Shown in pieces: positions 10,101 through 22,500 of a DNA stretch of 64,000 nucleotides. Position numbers and translations under genes: made by a program. Every line of letters begins with the position of its first letter. Position 1 is the stretch's first letter. Under the pieces are notes generated by a model, which was not told the origin of the DNA, made no database searches, and was given only the letters and a program-made list of their open reading frames with translations. Source of the DNA: DT-110 sp964342305 (lineage in GTDB: Bacteria; Bacteroidota; Bacteroidia; Chitinophagales; Saprospiraceae); the NCBI GenBank assembly GCA_964342305.1, contig CAYFGK010000015.1, positions 7,638 to 71,637 of the forward strand. The letters are read 5' to 3'.

Positions 10101-13100
10101 TTTGGTGCAGGAAGTGGGCTACGGTACCGCTCTGATCAATGAATATACCGGCATTGAGGTTACCGATGGTGCTATGAGCATTGGTTTTACATTCAGTGTC
10201 GACAATGCCCTGATTCAGGGTATTGAAGTAATCGGAACTTCCGTAAATCCAAATACCTCTCCCACCGTAGCCATTTCCGCTCCGGTTGATGGCAGCAGTG
10301 CGACCCAAGGTGACCAAGTCACTTTGACCGCCGATGCAAATGATGCAGAAGATGGAGACCTCGATGCAGAGATCATGTGGTCGTCCAGCATTGATGGTGC
10401 GTTGGGCCAGGGGGGTACCATCATGACCTCTACCCTATCCGTAGGCTCGCACACAATCACCGCCAGTGTAGAAGATAGTGAAATGGCTTCCGGCAGTGAT
10501 GACATCACCCTTATCATTACCGCTCCACCAAGTGGAGATATTCTCTACCGCGAAATATTCTGGAATGAGGACGCCAACAACAATCTGGCTTTGGCGGATC
10601 GTGGATGGAATATCGTCGGCGCCGGTGGAGGCAGCATCAATCTTTCTCAGGTAGCAGCCTCCAATGGATTTGGTAAACCGGCCGGCCTGCAAAACGTAAA
10701 TGCCGGTGATGTGGATCCCACTCCCGCTGACGGACGTGGCTTCGCAGCCGCTTTTGCCAGTCAAAGCGAATACTTCTTCTGGACAGACGAACATTCGATT
10801 GACCTCAGCAATAGTACTCTTACCAATTTCACTTGGTATCAGGGACACAACCAGGCAGGAGCCACCAGTCAGGTCGCTATCCGAATTGGTTCCCAGTGGT
10901 ACGTATCCACCCAGACATTTTCCGGCCCCGGTGTTGGTTCCGGAGGTGATTTCACGAATGCCACGGGTGGTGCCGAAGAAAAAACACTCCCCTTTACTAC
11001 CGCGGGTGCCGACTGGGCAACCCTCGATATTGCGGACCTAAGCGTCTCCGCACCTCTGGGAAGTGACCTGCCGACTGGTATTATTACCGGATTTGGTTTG
11101 CTCACTCAACATACGGGTAACTTTACCGCCCGATTCGACACCTACCAGATTGGAGGAACAACGGGTGGAGGCCCGACTAACCAATCCCCGGTGGTGGATA
11201 ATGCCATTCCCGATCAAAACGCCATGGAGGGTGTGGCCTTTACCTTCACCCTTCCGGCCAACACCTTTTCCGATCCGGATGAGGATCCTCTCACCTATTC
11301 CGCCACAGAACAGGGAGAAACTTCCCTGCCGGCCTGGCTGAGTTTTGATGAAAACAACCAAACCTTTAGCGGAACTCCGGCGCCTACCGATGTAGGGACT
11401 TATTCGATTGAAGTAACCGCTCAGGATCCGTCCCTGGCAAGCACATCCGACGTATTCGACATTTTGGTCATTGCCGATGCTGACAACTGCGGACCTTTAT
11501 CCCCCGCACTATGCAACACTATTCCCATTTCGCTGACGCAAGACTACTGCCTGGAATGGGACAACGACGAAGGAGGCCTGATGGATGGAGCCGGTTTTGG
11601 AACCGGATTTACTATGGTGGCAGCTCCTTCTGACAATCTTGATCCGGGCACCCCGAGTATTCCACTAGTTCCGGGCTACGAGCCATCTAAGCTATCTGTA
11701 TCCGGCGGAGCACTGACCTTCACGGCCACCAAAGGTATTTTCTACAATGTAGCCGGTAACAATGGTAACTCCCAGGTCAATGCATTGGGCGTTGGTTTTG
11801 ATGCCAGCGCACCTGGTGAACCCTACGAGATCACTACGACCCTGAACAGCCTCCCTACTCCTCAGACCAATAGCTTCCAACAGGCTGGATTGTGGTTTGG
11901 GTTGAATGAGGCTGAATACGTAAAACTGGTAGCCATTGTACAAAATGGAGGTGTGTATAAATTGCAATTGGGCTACGAAACCAATGATGACCTTGCCAGT
12001 GGCAACGAACGCAATACCGGCAACATCCTGAATCCGGGCGACGACGTCGTCCTGAAGATGATCATCGATCCGGTAGCCCAGTCCATTGAAGGTTGGTACA
12101 GCCTGGATGACGGGGCTACCTTCACTCAGATCGAAACCACCGGTATCGACCTGAATGCCAATATCTTTGATGGCATCGCACTTCCCGACAACTCCCAAAG
12201 TGTCACTTTTGCCGGTCTGCATACGACGATACGCAATGCAAGTTCGGCCAATACACTGGACTTCAGCTTTGATGATTTCTGTATTGATGTTCCGGAAACA
12301 TCCACGGATGCCACTATCGATTACACCGTCAGCCTTCAGGGACGTTTGGATCACTCTGGTAATTATCAGATCGACGTGTTCGATGCTGATTACAACGAAA
12401 ATGATCCGCCCGTGGCCTCTTTTGCGGAAGCAGTACCTATGGCGGGTACCGGAACGCTGACCGGATTGACCGCGGGGACTTACCAGGTAAAGATCAAACA
12501 TCCCAAATACCTGGCAGCGGTAGAAACCATCACCCTTACTCCGGGTTCCAACACACTAAACTTCGGCGAGTTAGGGGGTGGTGATGCGAATAACTCTAAC
12601 ATTGTTAATCTTACTGACTTCTCTATTCTGGCTACGGCCTACGGTACCATGAGTGGTGACCAGGGATACGATGATCGAGCCGACTTTAACGGAAATACGG
12701 AGGTTGGATTAGGTGACTTCTCTGTTCTCGCTTCTAACTACAGCCAGACGGGGGAAGAACCTATCACCATTAATCAGGTTGCCCCCCAAAGCATTGCAGA
12801 TCCTGTACTCAGATCAGAATTATTACCCATTGATTTTGACATGGAGGCAACGAACCAAGTGCTCCGTCCCGGTGAATCAATGCACGTAGAACTCCGATTG
12901 GAGAGCCCCAATCAAAACTACGATGGGGTTCAAATACAATTGGAATACGACTCGGAAGTACTGGAATTGGAAGGTGCCATATTGAATAATGAACTGGAGA
13001 TCACCCTCCTGGAAACTCGTAACCCCGGCACCTATACGGTCGCCATGGGTACTCTGGGTAAGCCCCTGCAAGATGATCTGGAAATAGTCCGATTGCAATT

Positions 13101-13500
13101 CCGTGCAGTTCGTGCCGGAGCGGCAACTATCAACTTAAATGCTGCTTCTTCCAAAGCCACTTATGCCGGCTATACCCTTTCGGGAAAACGCAACGCACAG
13201 GAAATTATACGGGTGGAACCCTTGTCAACCAGTCTGCCGGCCCTTCCGGGCAAAAATCGAAGCCTGGAATTATTCCCCAACCCGGGAGACGGTCTGATGA
13301 ATGTAGTCATTCAGGGACTGGGACCCGATGAACAGGGCCTGCTGCAGGTCCGGGATATGCTCGGACGATTGGTGGAACGCCAATTCATCCGGGGTGATCA
13401 AACGACTACGATCGATGTTCAGGACCGGCCGGCCGGGATCTATGTGGTGCAGCTGCAAGTCGGTGATCAGGTACTGTTGAAGCGATATCAGAAACAATAA
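7105..13500 (+). CDS. T9SS surface protein with sugar-dehydrogenase-like beta-propeller, malectin, dockerin-like and cohesin-like domains
   Basis: The start at 7105 is chosen because it begins a signal peptide (MRHFYSYSLIFLLVGLG); an in-frame ATG at 6976 would only add a non-signal leader. The product is 2,131 residues. The order is: Big_5-like Ig 41-147; a six-bladed PQQ glucose/sorbosone-dehydrogenase-like propeller 157-572; choice-of-anchor D-like 577-702; DUF4114-like 704-886; malectin-like 896-1042; Ig-like 1049-1142; a jelly-roll region 1147-1354; He_PIG 1361-1457; ConA-like 1462-1729; a prealbumin-like linker 1739-1818; dockerin-like 1826-1882; cohesin-like 1906-2032; and a T9SS sorting domain 2051-2131. 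In the propeller, His280 (SRDHVTN), Arg362 (GTRNHYD) and GGYYGHP match the soluble aldose-dehydrogenase pattern, so sugar oxidation is possible but unproven. The second dockerin-like loop lacks several usual calcium ligands. Confidence 0.85.
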   Translation: MRHFYSYSLIFLLVGLGMMPFGKKETNTLPKTSYAATFFAPSVVDVAITSEVFNGSNLNVSFSTTQLNLPTGSLDNTTVNSNTVKLFEQSSNMQVDNTTVNATGGGDAITLTANGLDYNTTYRIEISNGVQDLMGESMTPFSKQLTTSPDPGNVPSSIEFEQVVVANGSYTSLTVGPDGKLYGLVNNGAIHRWDIAGDGTLSNQQTISTIQTAEGGNRLAIGLDFDPSATANNLIAWVSHTSFGFSGQPDWQGKISQLSGDDLENIQDYVINLPRSSRDHVTNSIDFGPDGKLYFNQGSNSAMGAADGSWGNRPERQLSAAVLRLDPDLIGNLPLDAKTEDGGTYDPFAANAPLTIFSSGTRNHYDLLWHTNGSLYVPTNGSAAGGNTPATPANLNDVPQRIDGATLTEAVSGINGVNQTQPDLLFRCVEGGYYGHPNPTRGEYVMNGGNPTSNSDPIQVNQYAVGTNPDANWRGVSYNFENNKSPNGVIEYLSNTFEGALQNKIMVVRYSGGDDIIVLTPGGANNDIVAAETGITGLTGFNNPLDLCENKLNGHIYVSEYGSGEITLLRPVGSTGGASDLLVTYDEQCDVNDDEIYFSIPKNTTETFSITLENTGGSDVSINTLGLNGTNANLFSVEADGQAVSLPLVLAPAGSQDLDITFSPGGSVGPFEATLDLTSDDPVQPNRTIGLFGLSANGIEGSNEPPMADIMTTLGYDINVGWTSLGSNTSTIPIGDEVLEPLFEKAGSGEVTMKPVARYSPDFVLPFGYYLPNATTPTLIEVGVLAEAGAREEHQILFPAISSGGMTFDPGSDQFGFYTTSPSHSAYTEDALNDALHPSQVEHAVRIYEMNDRDGNPVPNTYLLGFEEASNGDYNDYVFVVSNITPAGDPPPPGADIVRIDAGGSGYTAVNGDIFAADDVSLITGETETNTKNFDVGDSEDDPLYLAYRFGENFTYNIPVANGTYTVRLHHAEIFQDAPGERIFSVNVEGGQGVSTDLDLVQEVGYGTALINEYTGIEVTDGAMSIGFTFSVDNALIQGIEVIGTSVNPNTSPTVAISAPVDGSSATQGDQVTLTADANDAEDGDLDAEIMWSSSIDGALGQGGTIMTSTLSVGSHTITASVEDSEMASGSDDITLIITAPPSGDILYREIFWNEDANNNLALADRGWNIVGAGGGSINLSQVAASNGFGKPAGLQNVNAGDVDPTPADGRGFAAAFASQSEYFFWTDEHSIDLSNSTLTNFTWYQGHNQAGATSQVAIRIGSQWYVSTQTFSGPGVGSGGDFTNATGGAEEKTLPFTTAGADWATLDIADLSVSAPLGSDLPTGIITGFGLLTQHTGNFTARFDTYQIGGTTGGGPTNQSPVVDNAIPDQNAMEGVAFTFTLPANTFSDPDEDPLTYSATEQGETSLPAWLSFDENNQTFSGTPAPTDVGTYSIEVTAQDPSLASTSDVFDILVIADADNCGPLSPALCNTIPISLTQDYCLEWDNDEGGLMDGAGFGTGFTMVAAPSDNLDPGTPSIPLVPGYEPSKLSVSGGALTFTATKGIFYNVAGNNGNSQVNALGVGFDASAPGEPYEITTTLNSLPTPQTNSFQQAGLWFGLNEAEYVKLVAIVQNGGVYKLQLGYETNDDLASGNERNTGNILNPGDDVVLKMIIDPVAQSIEGWYSLDDGATFTQIETTGIDLNANIFDGIALPDNSQSVTFAGLHTTIRNASSANTLDFSFDDFCIDVPETSTDATIDYTVSLQGRLDHSGNYQIDVFDADYNENDPPVASFAEAVPMAGTGTLTGLTAGTYQVKIKHPKYLAAVETITLTPGSNTLNFGELGGGDANNSNIVNLTDFSILATAYGTMSGDQGYDDRADFNGNTEVGLGDFSVLASNYSQTGEEPITINQVAPQSIADPVLRSELLPIDFDMEATNQVLRPGESMHVELRLESPNQNYDGVQIQLEYDSEVLELEGAILNNELEITLLETRNPGTYTVAMGTLGKPLQDDLEIVRLQFRAVRAGAATINLNAASSKATYAGYTLSGKRNAQEIIRVEPLSTSLPALPGKNRSLELFPNPGDGLMNVVIQGLGPDEQGLLQVRDMLGRLVERQFIRGDQTTTIDVQDRPAGIYVVQLQVGDQVLLKRYQKQ

Positions 13501-13509
13501 GCATATACC

Positions 13510-13529
13510 GCGGAGCCAGGCAGCTCCGC
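13510..13529 (+). terminator. Short GC hairpin between surface genes 2 and 3
   Basis: GCGGAGC and GCTCCGC form a perfect 7-bp stem with a 6-nt loop, ten bases after the stop codon of the upstream gene. There is no T-run. Like the hairpin at 6901-6955, it may separate cistrons of one transcript rather than end transcription. Confidence 0.35.
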
Positions 13530-13568
13530 CCCAATATTGAAAAGTTAACGATCTAAATAAGTGAGGAA

Positions 13569-16500
13569 ATGAGTAATGTACAATCCTACTTCCGAGTTAC
13601 GAAAAACGTGTTCAGCACCCTGCTGGTTACGCTCTTTCTGTTCGGACTACAATCGCTGAATGCCCAGGTGGATATTCAGTTATGTCCTTCGGGTTCACTA
13701 ACTGATGGCGGAACGGTTACCTATACCGTAGAAGCGCAGGCTGGTGCTACCGAATTCAATGCAGTGTCTTTGCAAATTAACTTCGATCCGACCCGATTGG
13801 AGGGAACGTCAAATATACCCAATGGTAATTTTACAACTATCCAAAGTTTTACTGGGTTCGACAACAACGCCGGTTTTTACACTTTGGAAATGGCCATACT
13901 AGGTGGTACCACTTCTGGCAATACCACGCTGGTTACCCTTGAATTTGCAGTAACTGACAATGGTCCTACCGAGGTATCTTTGGATGCAAGCACAGAAATT
14001 CAAAATGCGGGGACAGTACCTTCGACATTAGTTGATGATTTGGTTTTAAACGCCATCTCCAATCAATCCGTGGAGGAAGGACAAACACTTAACGTATCCC
14101 CCAGTACCGATGACAATTGCGGTCTTGGCCTCACTTATTCCATCGACATTCAGGATGGTTCCAACAATAGTGTTTCGTCTGGAGACTATTCCTTTAATTC
14201 CAGCACCGGTGCCCTTAGCTGGACACCAAATGTTGGGGATGCCGATACCTATTCCGCTACCCTGACCGTAACGAACGGTTTCTCGGAAGAAACGGAGACC
14301 TTCGATATTGAGGTGACTGCCCAACCCAACACATCTCCTACCATAACCATCACCAATCCAGCTGATCAAAGTTCCTTTGATGAAGGAACCAACATTAATT
14401 TCACTGCTACTGCCAGTGATGCCGAAGATGGCTCCCTCACGGCCAACATTATCTGGTATTCTTCAATCGATGATGAGATCGGTACCGGGGGTGATATAAA
14501 TGTAAGTGACTTAACAGATGGCTCTCATACCATCACCGCGGAAGTAACGGATGCAAATCAAGCAACTACTACCGATCAAATTGAAATTACGGTCAATGCT
14601 ACTGGCCCCCAGCCTTTCCAACTTTGTGTAGCTTGTGGATCAGTTGGATTAACTGCCTTCAACCGAAACTTCGTTGGTGATCCAAACAATGCTCCAGCTA
14701 CTGGTCTTGGTTTTACCCGTACCAACGGGAAAGCGTATAAAGGCTATTCAGACCCTATTGTTGGAACTTCCCCAGGTTCAGGTGAAGAACTGCTCTTTCA
14801 AAAAGAAATCTACGGTGGTGCAAGCGGAAGCGGTGGGGCCAATCCCAGCTTCGAGTATGAAGTACCGGTGCCTAACGGCTCTTATCAAGTTGACCTGTAT
14901 TTTGCCGAAGTCTTTCAGGACGAAGCGGATCTACGGGTTTTTGATGTAGCACTGGAAGGAGCATTGATTCTGCCTGATTATGATATGATGAATCAGGCTC
15001 GTGACGGATTGAACAGCAATCAAACAGCCATTACCCGCACGTACCAGGTTGATGTGACGGATGGATCACTGACTATTAACGTTGGACCGGCCAGTGCAGA
15101 TAACGGGAAACTGGCAGGTTTCTGCGTAACCGAAATCGCAGATGCCAACCTGCCACCCACTTCCAGTATTGCCGACATCACCATTGATGCCGAGGCAGCA
15201 GCCAGTGAGGCGTTAAATATTAACGACCCGGAAAATGACAACCTGGCGGTTACCCTATCGGGCTTACCCACCGATGGTGATTTAGCGTATAACGCCTCCA
15301 CTAACCAATTGGAGGGGACACCGACCGCTGCTGACGCCGGCACCTACAGCATCGATGTCATTGTGGAAGACGGGACCAACTCTGGTATCCTCGACCAGTT
15401 TGAGCTGGTGATCAATCCACCGGCCGGTAATGATCCTCCGACGATTGCTGCGGTCGCGGACCTCTTTATCGCCGAAGGGGCGACTGCCAATACCACGGTC
15501 ACCATCACGGATGACAACAATGTCTTTGGCGGATCTATCATTGTTTATGATAAAAGTGTAGGTAATCCAAATAGTAATACCATTCCCGGAGGGGTCGTAG
15601 CCCCGGGTGATTACTCCTTTACCGATGGCAACAACGATGGGGTCTATGACTTTAGCTGGACTACCGCCCCGGGCGACGGACGCTCCTATCGGGTGGACGT
15701 CACGGCCGATGATGGCGTAAATGCTCCGGTGACTACTACCTTTAATATTCAGGTGGGGATTCCGCTGGTCGGTACTATTCCGGCTAAATACTTCGGAAAT
15801 CCAGATCCATGGTACGATAGCTCCCAACCCGGAACTGGATATTCTGTTGCCATCGAATCAAATAATAACGAAAACATCGGATACATTGACGACGGCGACT
15901 TGGTCGATTACTTTGTCGACGTCCCTGCTGCCGGCACCTACGATGTAGTAATCCAGGCGGCTAAGGGAACCAACGGAACGACCACCGTAAGTCTGGAAGA
16001 GGAAGATGGACAGGGAGGTTTTACACAGATTGGCTCCGTAGGTGTTGTAAATGACGGCGGTTGGCAGTCATACAACCCATACAACACCTCGGTTTCCTTC
16101 TCTCAGGCTGGCTTACAAAAATTGCGTTTATCCTTCAACGGAGGTGCCAATATCTTAGAACTTACTTTCACCAGTCAAGGTGGGGGTGATGTAACGCCAC
16201 CAGTCATCACTATCACCGGTGATAATCCGCTGAATTGGCCATTTGGCACCCCTTACGTGGACCCGGGCGCAACGGCCACCGATGACACCGACGGTGATAT
16301 TTCGGGCGACATTGTAACCGGCGGTGATGTGGTCGATCCCAATAACCTGGGTGGCACCTATTCCGTCACCTACAACGTAAGTGATGTAGCTGGTAACGCG
16401 GCCACCGAAGCGGTGCGCACCGTCAACATCACCGACCAGGATCCGCCGGTAATCACTCTGACTGGAGATCCGGTGATCAATCTGCTCATTGGTGATTCTT

Positions 16501-19500
16501 ATTCGGAGCAGGGAGCTACCGCTACCGATAATGTGGATCAAAATGTGACCGTCGACATTGATAATAGTGCGGTTAACACAAACATGGAAGGCACCTACGT
16601 GGTCACCTATGATGCAGAAGATGCGGCTGGCAATATGGCCACACAGGTCACCCGTACGGTAAATGTGTCTACTGCCCCGAATACCGATGTGATCATCAGC
16701 GCTACTCCGGCTACCCAAACCGTGGATCAGGGGCAAACCTTCACAATTAGCGTGGATATGCAGGCAAATGACCAATCCGTTTCTGCAACGGAAGTCATTC
16801 TTCTATACGATCCTGCCATCCTCTCCATCACTCAGGTTATTCCTGATAACTCGGTTTTCTCCTTAATTGTGGATAACGGAAATCCTGGTAACGACACACC
16901 GGGCACTCTTACGTTTGCTTCGGGCAAAGAAGGCCCGGCCTTAGTAAATGGTTCCATTCCATTGTTTGAGGTTACATTCCAGGCTGTTGGAAGTGGAACT
17001 ACTGGTTTGGATATTGATTTTGAAACGGCCAATAGTACCGCAATTACCAGAGTACTTGACTTGGAGACGGATGTACTTAGCGCAGTTAATGACGCAACGG
17101 TAACCATTAATCCAACCATCGACGATACTCCTCCCGCCATTACGCTGTTGGGTGACAACCCACTGAACTTGTTCCTGGGTGATACCTATACCGATCCGGG
17201 AGCCACTGCCTTGGATGATAACGATGGAGATATTTCCGGCGATATTGTGGTAGGCGGTGACGTGGTAAACCCAAATATGATAGGTTCCTACTTTGTTACC
17301 TATGATGTTGACGATGCTGCGGGAAACAGCGCTGAACAGAAAATCCGGGAAGTAATCGTGTCAGAGGAACCAAATACCGATGTGATAATGAGTGTCACAC
17401 CGGATGTGGTTACGGTTGATCAGGGGCAAAACTTTACGGTCAGTATCGACTTGGAAGCCAATGATCAGGAAGTCTCTGTTGCGGAGTTATTCCTGAACTA
17501 CGACCCGGCCATTCTGACAATTGTGAGCATAACGCCCGACTTGTCAGTCTTTGGTTCGGAGTTGGTGAATGACGATAGTCAACCGGGACTTTTCCAATAC
17601 ACCTCCGGAAAACTTGGTCAGCCCTTTCCAACGGGTTCTGTACCCTTAGTAGATATTGAATTCCAGGCTATAGGAAGTGGTACTTCGGCCCTGGACATTG
17701 ATTTTGAAACGGTCCAAACAACCCAAAAATCCAACGTACTTCTTGGCGCCAACGAATTATTGACCAGTGTAAACGATGGTACCGTAACCGTAAACACTAA
17801 CCCGGAAATCACTCTGGAGGCAGTTCCCATGAGCTTTACAGCTGACCTGGGTTCTACGGCCACCCAACAGGGTACCCTTACCGGAGACGCCAGTGATCAA
17901 AGCACGATTCCTACGGCCATCTCCTTAACCGATGATGCCGCCTGGTTGACCTTGCCGGCTACCGCCCCTCAGGGAACACCGGTGAATTTCACGGTTGATC
18001 CTTCCGGTTTGGCAGCGGGAACTTATACAGCGACTATTACCGGAACGGCTAATGGTTACCAAGCAGGTACCACGACCGTTACCTTGCAGGTATTAGGCAT
18101 TCCGGAAGTACAGGTTTCTATAACTCCGAACTCAAGTTTAGGCGCCAGTACCTTCAGTAACAATTCCTTCCAGATTGATTACCTGGATGATGGCAATGCG
18201 AATATTCCGTTGCCGAATATTCAATCCATCAGTTTCAATCTGAGTACGGGTATTCTGCCCGATATGGTCTTCGATCCGGTAGGAGCCGGAGGAGATGCAA
18301 CCTCCAGTTGCTTCACCCCCAACCTGGGTGCAACGGCAACCGGGCTCGTGGCTCCCGGGGATCCTTGTACCGATCCGTTCTCCGTTCCTCGAAACGGAGG
18401 GTTTGACGTCATGACCATCAACTTTGCGGATTTCAACGAGGGAGAGAATTTTGAATTCACTACCGATGTAGATCCCAACAACATACAGGGTGTTGCCGGT
18501 GCCGGAAACGCCGGTGCTGTTTCGGGTCTGGAGTTAGCTGGTACCAAGGTGACGATCACCTTTGACAATGGACTGGTACTCTCGGGGAGCATGTTTGAAG
18601 ACGGAAGCCTCGGTGGCTCTACCACCATTGGTGCTCAGCCCGCCAATGTTCCGGGGATGCCCGTAATTAGTACTGTGAATGGAACAGCACCTCAAACCGT
18701 TAATACTACCAACCAGACCGTCACGGTAACGGGTGATCCGGGAAGTTACGTTGGTCTGTTACAGATCGACTCCCGCTTGTTCATTGCCTCCGGCGATGAT
18801 CCCTTTGATGTATCACCCGCAGAACTGCCCTTCTACGCGAACGAAGCTATGGCTAAAGGGCTGTACACCGCTCAGATCGGTGGTAACGGAAGCGTAGATA
18901 TTCCTGTTACTTTACAGCAAACACCCGGTGCAAATAATACACCGGATGGTGGCCTGAACTATTTCATGGCCGTTACTTCCAATAGCCCCTACGCTGTGGG
19001 TCAGGAAGCCAGTATGTCTTCCGTACCATTGATCATTAAACTCGATTTGGGCACGCCGGTGATCACTCTTTTGGGTGACAACCCGCTCGAACTCGAAGTA
19101 GGAGATACTTACGTGGAAGCAGGTGCTACGGCCCTGGATCAGGAAGATGGTGACATCAGTGTCGACATAGTCATTGACGCAACTGCGGTCAATACAGCCG
19201 TGCCCGGCTCTTACGAAGTAACCTATAACGTAATGGATGGAGCGGGTAACGCCGCTACCGAAGTGATTCGGACCGTAAATGTTTCGGATGTTAATCCGCC
19301 GGTTATCGTTCTGGATGGCGACGATCCCGTCACCATACCAGTTGGCGGAACCTACACCGAACCAGGTTTCACCGCTACCGATGATGTGGACGGTGACATC
19401 ACCGGCAATGTAGTAGTAACCGGGGGGCCGGTAACCACCGACGCGCCGGGTACCTTCCTCCTATCCTACAATGTAAGCGATGCCGCCGGTAATGCAGCGA

Positions 19501-22500
19501 TCACTGTTACTCGTACCGTAAATGTAACGGATCAGGACGCTCCTGTGATCACCCTACTGGGTGACGATCCATTGGAGATTACCGTTGGCGACACCTATAC
19601 TGATCCGGGGGCTACGGCCACCGACAATGTCGACGGGGACCTGACCGGTTCAATTGTGGTGGCCGGCGATGCCGTCGATCCGAATACGGTAGGCACCTAT
19701 GTGGTGACTTATAATGTATCGGATCAGGCAGGAAATGCCGCCAACGAGGTAACACGTACCGTTGAAGTAGTAGATGTAAATATTCCGGTCATCACCCTGT
19801 TGGGTGACAATCCGCTGATCGTCGCAGTTGGGTCTGTCTTCACGGACCCCGGTGCAACGGCCTTTGACGTGGAAGACGGTGACTTGACCAATGATATCGT
19901 GATTGGTGGTGATGTGGTATCTACTGCCGCTCCAGCAACCTACGTAATTACCTACGATGTAGTAGATGACGCCGGAAACCCGGCCCTGCAGGTAACTCGT
20001 ACCGTACAGGTTACAGATCAGACGGCTCCGGTCATTGTACTGGATGGCGATGATCCCGTAACGATACCAGTTGGCGGAACCTACACCGAACCAGGTTTCA
20101 CCGCTACCGATAATGTCGACGGTGATATCACCGGCAATGTGATCGTAACCGGCGGCCCGGTAACCACCGATGCTCCGGGTACCTTCCTGCTGTCCTACAA
20201 CGTGAGCGACGCAGCAGGGAATGCAGCAACCACCGTGACCCGGACCGTGAACGTGACAGATCAGACGGCTCCGGTTATTACACTACTGGGCGATGATCCC
20301 GTAACGATACCAGTTGGCGGAACCTACACCGAACCAGGTTTCACCGCTACCGATAATGTCGACGGTGATATCACCGGCAATGTGATCGTAACCGGCGGCC
20401 CGGTAACCACCGATGCTCCGGGTACCTTCCTGCTGTCCTACAACGTGAGCGACGCAGCAGGGAATGCAGCAACCACCGTGACCCGGACCGTGAACGTGAC
20501 AGATCAGACGGCTCCGGTTATTACACTACTGGGCGATGATCCCGTAACGATACCAGTTGGCGGAACCTACACCGAACCAGGTTTCACCGCTACCGATAAT
20601 GTCGACGGTGATATCACCGGCAATGTGATCGTAACCGGCGGCCCGGTAACCACCGATGCTCCGGGTACCTTCCTGCTGTCCTACAACGTGAGCGACGCAG
20701 CAGGGAATGCAGCAACCACCGTGACCCGGACCGTGAACGTGACAGATCAGACGGCTCCGGTTATTACACTACTGGGCGATGATCCGCTCACTGTTGCCGC
20801 CAGCACCCCCTACGTTGATCCGGGAGCCACCGCAGAAGATGATATTGATGGCGATATCTCGGATGATATCATCATCGACGATTCGGATGTGAACGTGGAT
20901 GTACCGGGCTCATATTCAGTGACCTTCAACGTTAGTGATGCGGCTGGTAATCCGGCTACTGAGGTAACACGTACCGTGATCGTCGAGGATCAGACAGCAC
21001 CCGTAATTACCCTCTTAGGACCTAATCCGCTAAATCTGGCTGCGGGAAGTACGTATACGGAACCAAACGCAACGGCAGAGGATAACATTGATGGCAACCT
21101 GACTAGTCAGATTGTAATTGATGCTACCGACGTAAATACAGCTATTCCTGGCACCTACGAAGTAACCTATAACGTAAGCGATGCTGCGGGTAACGCTGCT
21201 ACCGAAGTCATTAGGGAAGTGGTCGTGACCGATGATGGGAAACCAGTAATTGCGTTGGTTGGCCCCGCTACCGTTGATCTTAACGTGGGTGACACCTATA
21301 CCGAACAAGGAGCCACCGCCTTTGACAACGTAGATGGAAACATCACCGCCCAGATCATAATTGGTGGCGATGTGGTGAATACCAGCTTACCGGGTACCTA
21401 CGTAGTGACTTACAATGTGAGCGATGCTGCGGGTAACGCTGCCGATGAAGTGACCCGTACAGTAGATGTAAGCGATGTAACTCCACCAACGATTACCCTG
21501 CTGGGTGATAATCCGGTAGAACTAGCCGTTGGAGACACCTATACCGAGCCCGGATTCACCGCCATCGATAATGTGGATGGTGATGTTTCCGGTGATGTTC
21601 AAATTGGTGGGGATGCTGTGAACACCAATGTCCCTGGATCCTACGTCATCACCTACAATGTATCCGATGCGGCCGGTAATTCCGCTACAGAAAAGACCCG
21701 AACGGTGAATGTCACGGACCAAACAGCTCCCGTGATCACCCTGAACGGTCCTAATCCATTGACCCTGGCTGCCGGGAGTACCTACATTGAACCCGGAGCA
21801 ACGGCTCAGGATAATGTAGACGGTAATATTTCAGGGGCTATCGCGATCAATAACAGTGACCTGAACACCAATGTCCCTGGATCATACGAGATCATATATA
21901 GCGTAAGCGATGCGGCTGGAAATACGGCTCAGGAAATCCGCCCAGTGATTGTTGAAGATCAGGGCGCACCTGTGATCACCCTGATCGGCATGAATCCGTT
22001 GACGATACCCGCCAGCTCACCCTACAATGATCCGGGAGCAATTGCGACCGACAACGTAGATGGAGACATCTCCGCTAATATTGTAGTAGACGATTCTGAC
22101 GTCGACACGGATGTCCCCGGCACCTACCAGGTGACCTACAATGTGATGGATGCTGCTGGCAACCCGGCTGTACAAAAAGTACGTACGGTCATCGTAGAAG
22201 ACCAAACAGCGCCGGTTATTACGCTGAATGGAGCCAATCCACTGAACCTGGCCGTCGGAGATACTTATAACGAACCAGGAGCCACGGCTTCTGATAATGT
22301 CGATGGAAACATTAGCGGCAATATCGTGATCGATGCTTCCGCAGTAAACACTGCGGTTGCCGGAAGCTATTCGGTCACCTACAATGTGAGTGATGCCGCT
22401 GGCAACGCGGCCACAGAAGTAGTTAGAACAGTCAATGTTTCAGACGAAGGCGCTCCGGTTATCACGCTGTTAGGTGATAACCCGCTGACCCTGGAAGTTG

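Noticed and set aside
11692..12501. 269-codon minus-strand frame opposite the second surface gene
   Set aside because: Shadow frame; composition mirrors the opposite codons and no family is recognisable.
20049..20777. CRISPR-like regular repeats
   Set aside because: The units are 243 bp, contiguous without spacers and fully coding.
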